Shown here one piece after another: positions 14,360 through 21,918 of a stretch of 64,000 nucleotides of DNA. Position numbers and translations under genes: made by a program. The notes below the pieces were generated by a model. That model was not told the DNA's origin, did no database searches, and saw only the letters and a list, made by a program, of their open reading frames with translations. The DNA comes from Elusimicrobiota bacterium (GTDB lineage Bacteria > Elusimicrobiota > Elusimicrobia > UBA1565 > UBA9628), in assembly GCA_016212795.1 (NCBI GenBank), contig JACRDT010000007.1:1-64000 (forward strand), in the 5' to 3' direction. How positions within the stretch are numbered: position 1 is the first letter of the stretch; every line of letters starts with the position of its first letter.

Positions 14360-15381
14360 GACTCAAACCCGAACGCCTCGAGCACGCTCTCGGGCGGGGC
14401 GCCGCAGTGCAGGATGCGCCAGATCGCGGTGAACAGGGGGTATTCCCCCCCCGCCTTGGCGCAGAGGTCCTTGGCGCTCAAGGCCGTGTCGATGCCCTCG
14501 ACGACCTCCGGGATCCCGCTCTGGGCCTGCGGCAGGGATTGTCCCTCCCCCAGCTTCTCGCCGAGCGCGCGGTTGCGCGACTGCGGCGAGGTCCCTGTGG
14601 CGATGAGGTCCCCGATCCCGGCCAGCCCAAAGGCGGTCTGGCGCAGGCCGCCCATGCGCGAGATGAGGCTGCCCATCTCCTTGATGCCCTCCAGGAACAA
14701 GGCCGCCTTCGTGTTGACGCCGCACGGGTGCCCCGGCCGCTTGGCTAGGCCGTCGAGGATGCCGCAGCCGATGGCCAGCACGTTCTTCAGCGACCCGCCC
14801 AGCTCCACGCCCTTGCGGTCCCGGCTCGTCTCCACGATGATCGGGCGATGGTCGAAGAGGGCGGCCAGGCTCCTGGCGTCGGGGCCGCCCGGGCCGGCCA
14901 GGACCAGCTTGGTCGGCGCGCCCATCGCGACCTCCTTGGCGAAACTGGGGCCCGAGAGGCAGTAGATCCTCCGGCCGCATTCCGGCATCTCCTCCGCGAT
15001 CACTTCCCCCACGGTCAGGAGCGTGCGGGGCTCGATGCCTTTGGAGGCGCTGACCACCAGGGGCCGGTGCCCGCCCCCTGGGCCGTTGGCCCAGGCCCGG
15101 CGCGCCTCCCGGGCCGTGTGCCGGATATGGGCCGAGGGCAGGACGAAGACCAGGACATCCGCCTTCCCGACGGCTTCCCCGAGGTCCGAGACCACCCGCA
15201 CCGATTCCGGCAGATGCAAGCCCGGGATGTGCGGGTGACGCCGCCTCTTTTTCAGGGATTCCGCAATGTCTTTCAGTATTTCCCAAAGCCATACCCTGCG
15301 GCCGCCGCGAGCGAGGTGCTGGGCCAGGACCGTTCCCCAGACGCCGCCGCCCAGCACCGTGATTTTATTATTTTTTGTCAT
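14356..15381 (-). CDS. gpsA: Glycerol-3-phosphate dehydrogenase [NAD(P)+]
   Basis: A 341-residue protein of normal length. The Rossmann loop is GGGVWGTVLAQHLA (residues 11-24). SGPSFAKEVA and the catalytic region ELGGSLKNVLAIGCGI are present, and the C-terminal domain holds TKAALFLEGIKEM and GIGDLIATGTSPQSRN. It reduces dihydroxyacetone phosphate to sn-glycerol-3-phosphate for phospholipids. It overlaps plsY, which uses that product, by 14 nt: a functional pair. Confidence 0.95.
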   Translation of the reverse strand: MTKNNKITVLGGGVWGTVLAQHLARGGRRVWLWEILKDIAESLKKRRRHPHIPGLHLPESVRVVSDLGEAVGKADVLVFVLPSAHIRHTAREARRAWANGPGGGHRPLVVSASKGIEPRTLLTVGEVIAEEMPECGRRIYCLSGPSFAKEVAMGAPTKLVLAGPGGPDARSLAALFDHRPIIVETSRDRKGVELGGSLKNVLAIGCGILDGLAKRPGHPCGVNTKAALFLEGIKEMGSLISRMGGLRQTAFGLAGIGDLIATGTSPQSRNRALGEKLGEGQSLPQAQSGIPEVVEGIDTALSAKDLCAKAGGEYPLFTAIWRILHCGAPPESVLEAFGFES

Positions 15382-15970
15382 GAATAAAAAGCTCTTTTCC
15401 TTCCAAGAGCCTTCTGATGTTGGGGATGTGCTTATAGAGGATGAGGGCGGTCGCGGCCGCGGACATGGAGGTGAAGGCCATCGGCGTGTGGAAGGCGAGA
15501 TTGAAGCCCGGCAGGGAAGCCGCGGCGGCCATGGAGCCCACGGAGATGTGGCCGGTGACGGCGTACCCGACGATGAAGACCAGGAGGCTGCACGCCAGGG
15601 GCTTGGGCATCATGGCCGCGAACACGCCCGCCGAGGTCGCCACGCCCTTGCCCCCCTTGAAGCCCAGGAAGACGGTCCAATCGTGGCCGACGATCGCGGC
15701 CGCGCCGCAGAGCATCATGACGAGCGGCCGGTCCGGCTGGAGGTGGAAGGCCATGATGACCGGGACGTAGCCCTTCATGGCGTCGACGAAGAGGGTGATG
15801 AGCCCGCAGGCGGGGCCCGCGACACGGTAGACGTTGGCCGTCCCGGGGTTGCCGGAGCCGTGCTCGCGGATGTCGAGGCCGCGGAGCCTCTTGACGACGA
15901 GGTAGCCGGTCGGTATCCCGCCGAGGAGATAGCTCAGCAGCACGAGGCCGATGATTCTGAGTGTGTCCAT
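15368..15970 (-). CDS. plsY: Glycerol-3-phosphate acyltransferase PlsY
   Basis: A 200-residue integral membrane protein of the usual size. The three PlsY motifs are visible: GSGNPGTANV (about 38-47), GHDWTVFLGFKGGKGVATS (about 95-115) and GHISVGSMAA near 155. It transfers acyl from acyl phosphate to glycerol-3-phosphate at the inner membrane. ATG at 15970 begins MDTLRIIGLVLLSYLLGG, a typical first transmembrane helix. It sits 17 bp after hflX and overlaps gpsA. Confidence 0.95.
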   Translation of the reverse strand: MDTLRIIGLVLLSYLLGGIPTGYLVVKRLRGLDIREHGSGNPGTANVYRVAGPACGLITLFVDAMKGYVPVIMAFHLQPDRPLVMMLCGAAAIVGHDWTVFLGFKGGKGVATSAGVFAAMMPKPLACSLLVFIVGYAVTGHISVGSMAAAASLPGFNLAFHTPMAFTSMSAAATALILYKHIPNIRRLLEGKELFIHDKK

Positions 15971-15987
15971 CCGAGAAAAAAAGCGTT

Positions 15988-17274
15988 CTAGTGTAGCAAA
16001 TGTTCGCGGGCCCCGATGCTGCGCAGCCGCTCCCAGTTCTCGGCCGTGACCCGCAGGCGGTAGCGGACCTTGGTCCCGTGGTGGGCCGTGCCGATGACCT
16101 GGGCCGAGGCGTAGATCGCGGCCGAGAGCCTGGAGGCGGCGTGGGGAAGCTCGAGTTCGCGCAGCAGCCATTTCGCCGACAGCTTCTCCACCACGGCCTC
16201 GAGGGCCGCCTTGAGCCCCGAACCCGTCTCGGCGGAGATCAGGGGCCGGCCGGGATAGGCGAGCGCCAGCCCCCGCCGCTCCTCCTGGCTCAGGAGGTCC
16301 GCCTTGTTGAAGACCCGCACCCGCGCCACCTCGCCCGCGCCGAGGTCGTCGAGCACCTCGTCGACCGCGCGGTCCTGCGCCGCGCTGTCCTGGGCCGTCG
16401 CGTCCGAGACGATGAGCAGGCAGTCGGCCAGCGCGGCCTCCTCGAGGGTGGAGCGGAAGGCAGCCACCAGGGTCGTCGGGAGCCGCTGGATGAACCCCAC
16501 GGTGTCCGTCGCCACGATGCGCGAGCCGTCGGGCAGCCTGATGCGCCGCGTGGTCGCGTCGAGCGTGGCGAAGAGCTTGTCGTCGGCGTAGACGTGGCGG
16601 GGGTCGGCGCTCCCCAGTAACGCGTTGAGGAGGGTCGACTTGCCCACGTTGGTGTAGCCGATGATGGCGACCATGGGCACGGGGACGCCGAGGCGGCGCT
16701 GGCGCTGCACGAGGCGCCGGCCCTTGATCTTCTCGAGCTCCTCCTTGAGGTGGGTGATGCGGTTCTGGATGTGCCTGCGCTCGTACTCGATCTTGCGCTC
16801 GCCGGGGCCGCGCGTGCCGATGCCGCCGACCTGCTGGGAGAAGGCGCGCCAGGCGCCGGTCAGGCGCGGCAGGAGGTAGGAGAGCTGGGCCAGCTCCACC
16901 TGGAGCCTCCCCTCGGCGGTCCGGGCGCGCTTGGCGAAGATGTCGAGGATGAGGCGGGTCCGGTCGATGATCTTCGCGCCCGTCAGCTTCTCGAGGGACT
17001 TCTGCTGCGCCGGGCTGAGCTCCGCGTCGAAGATGACGGTGGCCGCCCGGAGAGCCCGGGCCGTCTCGGCGACCTCGGCGATCTTGCCCTCTCCGATCAG
17101 CGTCCCGGGGTGGTAGCGGCCGAGCGCCTGGCGGGTCTCCCCCGCGACCACCGCGCCCGCGGTCTCGGCGAGCCTGCGCAGCTCCGAGAGGCTGGACTCG
17201 ATCGACCGGGCCTCGCTCTTGAGCCCGACGCCCACGAGAACGACCCTCTCGGCCAGGCGGGTGGGCGTCGTCAT
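15988..17274 (-). CDS. hflX: Ribosome-associated GTPase HflX
   Basis: A 428-residue protein. The N-terminal HflX domain includes LIGEGKIAEVAE and VIFDAELSPAQQKSLEK, then a coiled linker with GGIGTRGPGERKIE. The G domain has G1 GYTNVGKST, G3 ATDTVGFIQRLP and G4 FNKADLL. The C-terminal domain covers about the last 60 residues. It splits stalled ribosomes. Its start overlaps the upstream membrane protein by an ATGA junction. Linkage of miaA and hflX is conserved in other bacteria (miaA-hfq-hflX in E. coli); hfq is not seen here. Confidence 0.95.
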   Translation of the reverse strand: MTTPTRLAERVVLVGVGLKSEARSIESSLSELRRLAETAGAVVAGETRQALGRYHPGTLIGEGKIAEVAETARALRAATVIFDAELSPAQQKSLEKLTGAKIIDRTRLILDIFAKRARTAEGRLQVELAQLSYLLPRLTGAWRAFSQQVGGIGTRGPGERKIEYERRHIQNRITHLKEELEKIKGRRLVQRQRRLGVPVPMVAIIGYTNVGKSTLLNALLGSADPRHVYADDKLFATLDATTRRIRLPDGSRIVATDTVGFIQRLPTTLVAAFRSTLEEAALADCLLIVSDATAQDSAAQDRAVDEVLDDLGAGEVARVRVFNKADLLSQEERRGLALAYPGRPLISAETGSGLKAALEAVVEKLSAKWLLRELELPHAASRLSAAIYASAQVIGTAHHGTKVRYRLRVTAENWERLRSIGAREHLLH

Positions 17275-18908
17275 GGGTGGAGGATGGACTCGTCAACGGA
17301 CTGCAGGATGAGCTTGCGCCACCGCAGCGAGGTCGCCGCCAGCAGGGACTCGACGGGGGCGAAGTCGTCGGTCAGGGCCGGCGCCTCGTCGAGCTGGGCC
17401 GGCGAGGGGACTAGCTCGTGGGACATGGCGAAAGAGAGGCTCTTGCGGATGAGCTCGCGGGGGGCGGCCTGATGAAACGGAATATTCCCCCCCGCTACTG
17501 GCCCCCCCGCGGGGGGGGCCAGTGATTTGGGGGGGCCAAGTGACTCGCCGCAGAAGAAGACGACGTTGGTCAGGCCCTGGTAGGGCTCCGACACGGCGAA
17601 GGCGCGCACGTCCTTGAAGGCGGAGCGCATGGCTTTGTACGCCGCGACCCACGGCTGGCGGGGGCCCGCGACGAGGCTCACCAGGTTGGCGGTCAGGACC
17701 CCGTCCGGCGAGAGGATGCGGCGCGCCGTCGCGAAGGACTCGGCCGTGAAGAGGTGGTAGGGCGGGTTCTCCCCGGCGAAGGCGTCGAGCACGATGATGT
17801 CGTAGCGGGCGCGGGTCTTCTCGATGTGGGCGCGGCCGTCCTCGACGAACACGTCCCCGCCGACGCCGTAGCGGTCGAAGCCGAAGCGGGAGGCGGCCTC
17901 GAGCATCGAGGGGTCGATCTCGACGACGTCGGAGGCGATGCCGTAGCGGTCCGCGAACGCCTGGGGGAGCAGCCCCGCCCCGCACCCGATGAAGAGGGCT
18001 TTCCGCGCCCGCGGCCGCAGGACGGCCGCGAACTCCATCGTGTGGAGGTAGGGGGATTCGCTGTCCATGGGCTCGCCGGCGGCCCGCCCGGACCCCGCGG
18101 CTTTGGCGTCGCGCAGGATGGCCACGGACTGGCTCGTGCCGTCCACGAAGAGGTAGCGCCGGTCGTCGGAGTCGAGGACCTTGATCTCGCCGTACGGCGA
18201 GTGTTTCGAGAAGAGCAGTTCCCCCGCGGGGGCGGGCCGGGCCCACGCGCCGCAGGCCGCCGCCGCGACGGCGGCGGCGACGGTCTTGACGGGAGCGCCG
18301 CCGCCCAGGAGCGCGGCCCCGGCCGCGGCCAGGACGAGCAGGAGCGCCGCCGTCCCGTAGATGACGCCGGAGACGGGGAAGCTGGGGATGAGCCAGAACC
18401 CGGCCGCCACCGCCCCGACGACGCTGCCCAGCGTCGAGACCGCCATGGCCATCCCTGCGCTCCTGCCCACGGTGCGCACGTCGCGGGTCGTCAGCTTGAC
18501 CACGACGGGGCCGAGCGCGGCCAGGATGGTGAGGGAGGGGGCCAGGAGGAAGGCCGCGCTGGCCAGGCTCCCGAGCCGGATGCCCATCGGCGAGGTGAGG
18601 CGCAGCATCGGGATCCTGAAGACGGGGATGACGGCGACCGCGAGCCCCGCCGCCGCGACGATCCTGGCGAACAGCGCGGGCGTCGTGGCCCGGTCCGCGG
18701 CCCTGCCGCCGAGGTGGTAGCCCGCGGCCAGCGCCACCATCGTCACCGTGATGATGGACGCCCAGCAGTAGATCGACGAGCCGTAGTACGGGCTGATGAG
18801 GCGGGAGCCCACCAGCTCCAGGACCAGGATCACGCCCCCGGTCAGGAAGATCCCGAAGAGGAGGTAGGCGGATTGGGCGGGGGTCAGGGGGCCGGGGTCG
18901 GGTTTCAT
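17271..18908 (-). CDS. Membrane-fused spermidine-synthase-like protein
   Basis: A 545-residue protein. Residues about 10-215 form roughly six or seven transmembrane helices (LLFGIFLTGGVILVLELVGS at the start), the N-terminal module of fused MFS/spermidine-synthase proteins. Residues about 225-450 form a Rossmann aminopropyltransferase-like domain: ALFIGCGAGLLPQ, VVEIDPSMLEAA, YDIIVLDAFAGENPPYHLF. Residues 462-479 are encoded by a palindromic repeat read on the reverse strand (SLAPPAGGPVAGGNIP), inserted between two domain segments without breaking the frame. ATGA overlaps join it to miaA and hflX. Polyamine synthesis is not proven; many such proteins have unknown substrates. Confidence 0.8.
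   Translation of the reverse strand: MKPDPGPLTPAQSAYLLFGIFLTGGVILVLELVGSRLISPYYGSSIYCWASIITVTMVALAAGYHLGGRAADRATTPALFARIVAAAGLAVAVIPVFRIPMLRLTSPMGIRLGSLASAAFLLAPSLTILAALGPVVVKLTTRDVRTVGRSAGMAMAVSTLGSVVGAVAAGFWLIPSFPVSGVIYGTAALLLVLAAAGAALLGGGAPVKTVAAAVAAAACGAWARPAPAGELLFSKHSPYGEIKVLDSDDRRYLFVDGTSQSVAILRDAKAAGSGRAAGEPMDSESPYLHTMEFAAVLRPRARKALFIGCGAGLLPQAFADRYGIASDVVEIDPSMLEAASRFGFDRYGVGGDVFVEDGRAHIEKTRARYDIIVLDAFAGENPPYHLFTAESFATARRILSPDGVLTANLVSLVAGPRQPWVAAYKAMRSAFKDVRAFAVSEPYQGLTNVVFFCGESLGPPKSLAPPAGGPVAGGNIPFHQAAPRELIRKSLSFAMSHELVPSPAQLDEAPALTDDFAPVESLLAATSLRWRKLILQSVDESILHP
17472..17525 (+). repeat. Palindromic element inside the spermidine-synthase-like gene
   Basis: Full-length copy on the plus strand: ATGAAACGGAATATTCC, hairpin CTGGCCCCCCCG/CGGGGGGGGCCAG, then TGA. 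It gives the frame MKRNIPPRYWPPRGGGQ. It is antisense to, and in frame with, the host gene. Confidence 0.8.
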
Positions 18909-19969
18909 GGGGGGGAGGCGTCCTTATGAAACGGCATCGGCCCCCCCGCTACTCGCCCCCCCGTGGGGGGGACGAGTGACTGCGGCATCGGCCCCCCCGC
19001 TACTCGCCCCCCCGCGGGGGGGGCGAGTGATTTAAGAGCGGCCGCGAGCATCGCGTCGGCGCCGGCGCCGTCGATGCGCAGGGCGCTGACCTGGCGGCCG
19101 AACCAGGTCCGCTGGCGCTTGGCGTAGGCGTGGGTCGAGCGGATGAGGAGCTCCAGGCCTTCGTCCTGCGTCATCGAGCCTTCGAGCGTCGAGAGGGCTT
19201 CCCGGTAGCCGAGGCTCTGGAAGGCCGCCTCCCGGCCGGTGTAGCGCTCGAGGAGACGGCGCGTCTCGTCCAGGATGCCCGGCCACATGGACCGGGCCCG
19301 CCGAGAGATGCGCTCGCGCAGCTCCCGGGCGGGCCAGGAGATGGAGAGGTAGAGGACGCCGTCGGGAGAGGAGCGGGGCCGCCAATAGCTCGAGATGGGG
19401 CGGCCCGTGAGGGCGTGGATCTCGAGGGCGCGCACGAGGCGCTGGCGGTTGTTCGCCGGGATGCGGGCGGCGGCTTCCGGGTCGACCTCGACGAGCCTGG
19501 CGTGCAGCCGGGCCAGGCCGTGCTCCGCGGCCTCGTCCTCGAGCGCCTTGCGCACCGAGGGGTCTCCCTCCGGCAGGTCCGCGAGGCCCTCGAGGAGGGC
19601 CCGGATGTAGAGGCCCGTGCCGCCCGCGACGATGGGGACGCGGCCGCGCCGGACGATCCCGTCGAGGACGGGCCTGGCCAGCCGGACGTAGAGCCCCGCG
19701 CTGACGGGCAGCGTCGGGTCGACCACGCCGACCAGGTGGTAGGGGACCCCGGCGTCAGGCGGCGGCTTGGCGGTGCCCGCGTCGAAGTCCCGGTAGAGCT
19801 GCCTCGAGTCCGCGGAGACCACCTCGCCGTCCAGGGCGCGGGCGAGCGCGATGGCCAGCTCGGTCTTGCCCGACGCGGTGGGCCCGACGACGGCAAGGGT
19901 CCGCGCTATTTTCGTTTCCAATACTGGGGCAGCTTCTGCGGCTTCATGCAGAGGCCGTGGAATTTGCAT
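18905..19969 (-). CDS. miaA: tRNA dimethylallyltransferase MiaA
   Basis: The frame spans 354 codons. The P-loop AVVGPTASGKTELAIALA begins near residue 27. VVSADSRQLYRDFDAGTAKP and VAGGTGLYIRALLEGL follow, and the tRNA-binding region has RTWFGRQVSALRI. MiaA adds dimethylallyl to A37; MiaB, encoded just upstream, then thiomethylates it. The start is uncertain: ATG 19969 overlaps pilZ by 64 bp, and a TTG near 19921 would begin closer to the normal N-terminus. Residues 313-348 come from two palindromic elements (SLAPPAGGRVAGGPMP, then SLVPPTGGRVAGGPMP), so the natural protein probably ended near residue 313. Confidence 0.93.
   Translation of the reverse strand: MQIPRPLHEAAEAAPVLETKIARTLAVVGPTASGKTELAIALARALDGEVVSADSRQLYRDFDAGTAKPPPDAGVPYHLVGVVDPTLPVSAGLYVRLARPVLDGIVRRGRVPIVAGGTGLYIRALLEGLADLPEGDPSVRKALEDEAAEHGLARLHARLVEVDPEAAARIPANNRQRLVRALEIHALTGRPISSYWRPRSSPDGVLYLSISWPARELRERISRRARSMWPGILDETRRLLERYTGREAAFQSLGYREALSTLEGSMTQDEGLELLIRSTHAYAKRQRTWFGRQVSALRIDGAGADAMLAAALKSLAPPAGGRVAGGPMPQSLVPPTGGRVAGGPMPFHKDASPP
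18926..19030 (+). repeat. Two tandem palindromic elements at the 3' end of miaA
   Basis: A full copy at 18926-18979 (frame MKRHRPPRYSPPRGGDE, stop TGA) is followed by a copy at 18983-19030 that lacks the ATGAAA start but keeps CGGCATCGG and the hairpin. The full copy carries a CCTT just before its ATG. Both are read in the antisense direction as the MiaA tail. Confidence 0.85.
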
Positions 19970-20373
19970 TCCGGGGCGCAGGCGTCCGGGAGGCTCAGCG
20001 AGATCCTGGTGTCGCAGTCCAGGTTGTCCCGCGCCATCGAGTTGATGAGGTCGCGGTGCTTGGCGGAGATCTTGCTGAAGGCGATCCCGACGTTCCAGGT
20101 CTGCCCCTTCTGGCTCATGCGGGCGACCCGGCCGGTGATGGGCAGGGCTTTCAGGCCCGGGAGGCTGAGCACCATGTCGAGCCGCTTGGCCTGCGGAGGT
20201 TCCGCGAAGCAGACCAGGGACATCCCGCCGGCCGAGAGGTTCGTGAGGATGGCGGGCTGCTCCCGCGAGCTCGAGTCCTTGCCGTCGAACCGCACCACGA
20301 TGGGCTCGATGAGCCCCTGGACGAGCGAGAAGCGGTGATGGCGGCGTCTCTCCTTGGGTTTGCTGGTCTTCAT
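19906..20373 (-). CDS. PilZ-domain protein
   Basis: A 155-residue protein with the PilZ signature for cyclic-di-GMP binding: ERRRHHRFSLVQGLIEPIVV (RxxxR box) and ILTNLSAGGMSLVC (the D/NxSxxG motif, here NLSAGG). After the domain comes a Cys-containing tail (DNLDCDTRISLSLP, CAPECKFHGLC) with four cysteines that could bind metal. ATG 20373 overlaps the miaB stop (ATGA). The presence of a PilZ gene inside a tRNA-modification operon is unusual. Partner protein unknown. Confidence 0.85.
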   Translation of the reverse strand: MKTSKPKERRRHHRFSLVQGLIEPIVVRFDGKDSSSREQPAILTNLSAGGMSLVCFAEPPQAKRLDMVLSLPGLKALPITGRVARMSQKGQTWNVGIAFSKISAKHRDLINSMARDNLDCDTRISLSLPDACAPECKFHGLCMKPQKLPQYWKRK

Positions 20374-21779
20374 GGTTCTTGCCTCCGGTGGTTCGTCCGA
20401 AGCGGAGCCTGGGCGTCGCCCCGGGCGACGACGGCCCCGCAGAAAGCGGATCGCGTATGGCCGACCACGCGGGCCCGGACCACCTGGCCCGCCGGGACCG
20501 GCGCGTCGAGCCTGACGGAGAAGCCGCAGCGGGCCCGCCCGACGCCGGGCTCCTCGGTCAGGACCGAGACCTCGCGGCCCGTCTGGGCGTCGAGGTAGGC
20601 GGCGGTGAGCCTCTCGACATGGGCGCCGAGCCTGGCCAGGCGCTCCTCCTTGACCCGCCGGGGCACGTCGTCCGTCCAGGACCAGGCCTCGGTGGACTGT
20701 CGGGGTGAGTACTTGAAGCAGTAGGCGGCGACGGCGCCCATGGCCGTGAGCAGCGAGAGGCTGGCCTCGAAGTCCGCCTCGCTCTCGGTCGGGAAGCCCA
20801 CGACGATGTCCGTCGTCAGGACCAGGTCGGGCAGGCGGCGCCGGGCCATGGCCACCTTCTCGAGGAGTCGGGCCCGGGTGTAGTCGCGGCGCATGAGCCC
20901 GAGGATCCGGTCCGAGCCGGACTGCGCCGGCAGGTGCAGGGCCGGGCAGACCTTGCGGCCGCCGGCCATGGCCTCCACCATGTCGTCGTCGAGGTGGCAG
21001 GGATGGGGGCTCATGAAGCGGACGCGCTCCAGGCCCTCGATCCCGTCGAGGAGCCGCAGGAGGTCGGCGAAGCGCGCCGTCGAGCCCCGGTGCGGAGCCG
21101 CGTAGCTGTTGACGGTCTGGCCCAGGAGGGTGACCTCGCGGCAGCCGGCAGAGACCTTGCGCCCGACCTCGTCGAGGATCGTGGCGACGGGACGGGAGGT
21201 CTCCCGTCCTCGCACGCTCGGGACGATGCAGTAGCTGCAGGAGCGGTTGCAGCCCCGCATGATGGTGACGAAGGCGGCGACGCCTCCCGGCGCCGCGCCC
21301 GAGGCCCGGGCGGCTGGCGCCCCCCCCCCGCCCGCCGGCAGGCCGCTCGCCAGTCTCGATGGAGGCGGCACGTCCGCGCCAGAAACGCCGGGCGCGGTCA
21401 GGCCGCCGGCCAGGGCGTCCGCCACGACCCGCGGGAACTCCGAGATGGATTTCGCGCCGGCCACGATGTCGACGTAAGGGAATCTTCTCTTGATGTCGGA
21501 CTGGAGTCGCTGGGCGGCGCACCCCGCCACGATGAGCTTGCCGCCGGGGTGCGACCGCTTCCAGTCCCTGAGCCGGCCGATGTAGGAGAGGACGCGGTGC
21601 TCGGCATGCTCGCGCACGGTGCAGGTGCCGACCAGGACGGCGTCGGCGTCGTCGATGCTCGACGTGAGGACGAACCCGCGGTCCGTCATGGCGTCCGACA
21701 TCTCGGCGACATCAGCGGCGGACATCTGGCAGCCGAAGGCTTTCGTGAAGAGTCTCGGTAGAGCGTGCTCCTCGCGCAT
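20370..21779 (-). CDS. miaB: tRNA-2-methylthio-N6-dimethylallyladenosine synthase MiaB
   Basis: A 469-residue radical SAM methylthiotransferase. The N-terminal UPF0004 domain supplies cysteines in AFGCQMSAAD, VLVGTCTVREHAE and VAGCAAQRL. The radical SAM motif is CNRSCSYC, followed by IVPSVRGRE. A C-terminal TRAM-like domain ends the protein. ATG 21779 is chosen over 21788 because TATAAT occupies 21787-21792. About 40 residues (roughly 125-165, starting LTAPGVSGADVPPP) are inserted between the N-terminal domain and the radical SAM motif. They derive from a dispersed repeat plus an Ala/Gly/Pro-rich stretch. Confidence 0.95.
   Translation of the reverse strand: MREEHALPRLFTKAFGCQMSAADVAEMSDAMTDRGFVLTSSIDDADAVLVGTCTVREHAEHRVLSYIGRLRDWKRSHPGGKLIVAGCAAQRLQSDIKRRFPYVDIVAGAKSISEFPRVVADALAGGLTAPGVSGADVPPPSRLASGLPAGGGGAPAARASGAAPGGVAAFVTIMRGCNRSCSYCIVPSVRGRETSRPVATILDEVGRKVSAGCREVTLLGQTVNSYAAPHRGSTARFADLLRLLDGIEGLERVRFMSPHPCHLDDDMVEAMAGGRKVCPALHLPAQSGSDRILGLMRRDYTRARLLEKVAMARRRLPDLVLTTDIVVGFPTESEADFEASLSLLTAMGAVAAYCFKYSPRQSTEAWSWTDDVPRRVKEERLARLGAHVERLTAAYLDAQTGREVSVLTEEPGVGRARCGFSVRLDAPVPAGQVVRARVVGHTRSAFCGAVVARGDAQAPLRTNHRRQEP
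21361..21401. repeat. Dispersed repeat, family 2, copy inside miaB
   Basis: A 41-bp sequence, GGAGGCGGCACGTCCGCGCC then AGAAACGCCGGGCGCGGTCA G, matching both ends of the interrupted copy at 1684-1778. It encodes LTAPGVSGADVPPP on the minus strand inside MiaB. Confidence 0.65.
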
Positions 21780-21786
21780 CCCTACC

Positions 21787-21792
21787 ATTATA
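21787..21792 (-). promoter_or_regulatory. -10 box of the miaB operon promoter
   Basis: Minus-strand TATAAT preceded by GTG, 7 nt before ATG 21779. The likely head of the ten-gene run miaB to merR. No clear -35. Confidence 0.5.
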
Positions 21793-21820
21793 CACGATTG
21801 GCGGCGATTCGACCGTCTTG

Positions 21821-21918
21821 ATGAAACGGCATCGGCCCCACCCGCTACTCGACCCTCCCGTGGGGGGGACGAGTGACTGCCCCCCCGCTACTGGCCCCCC
21901 CGCGGGGGGGGCCAGTGA
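21821..21918 (+). repeat. Two palindromic elements upstream of miaB
   Basis: 21821-21876 is a full copy (ATGAAACGGCATCGGCC ... GACGAGTGA) with one extra base, so its frame reads on past the TGA ([16 protein letters not shown]...). 21879-21918 is a partial copy with the CTGGCC-type hairpin. They lie between the miaB promoter and the stop codon of the next membrane protein (21919). Confidence 0.8.
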
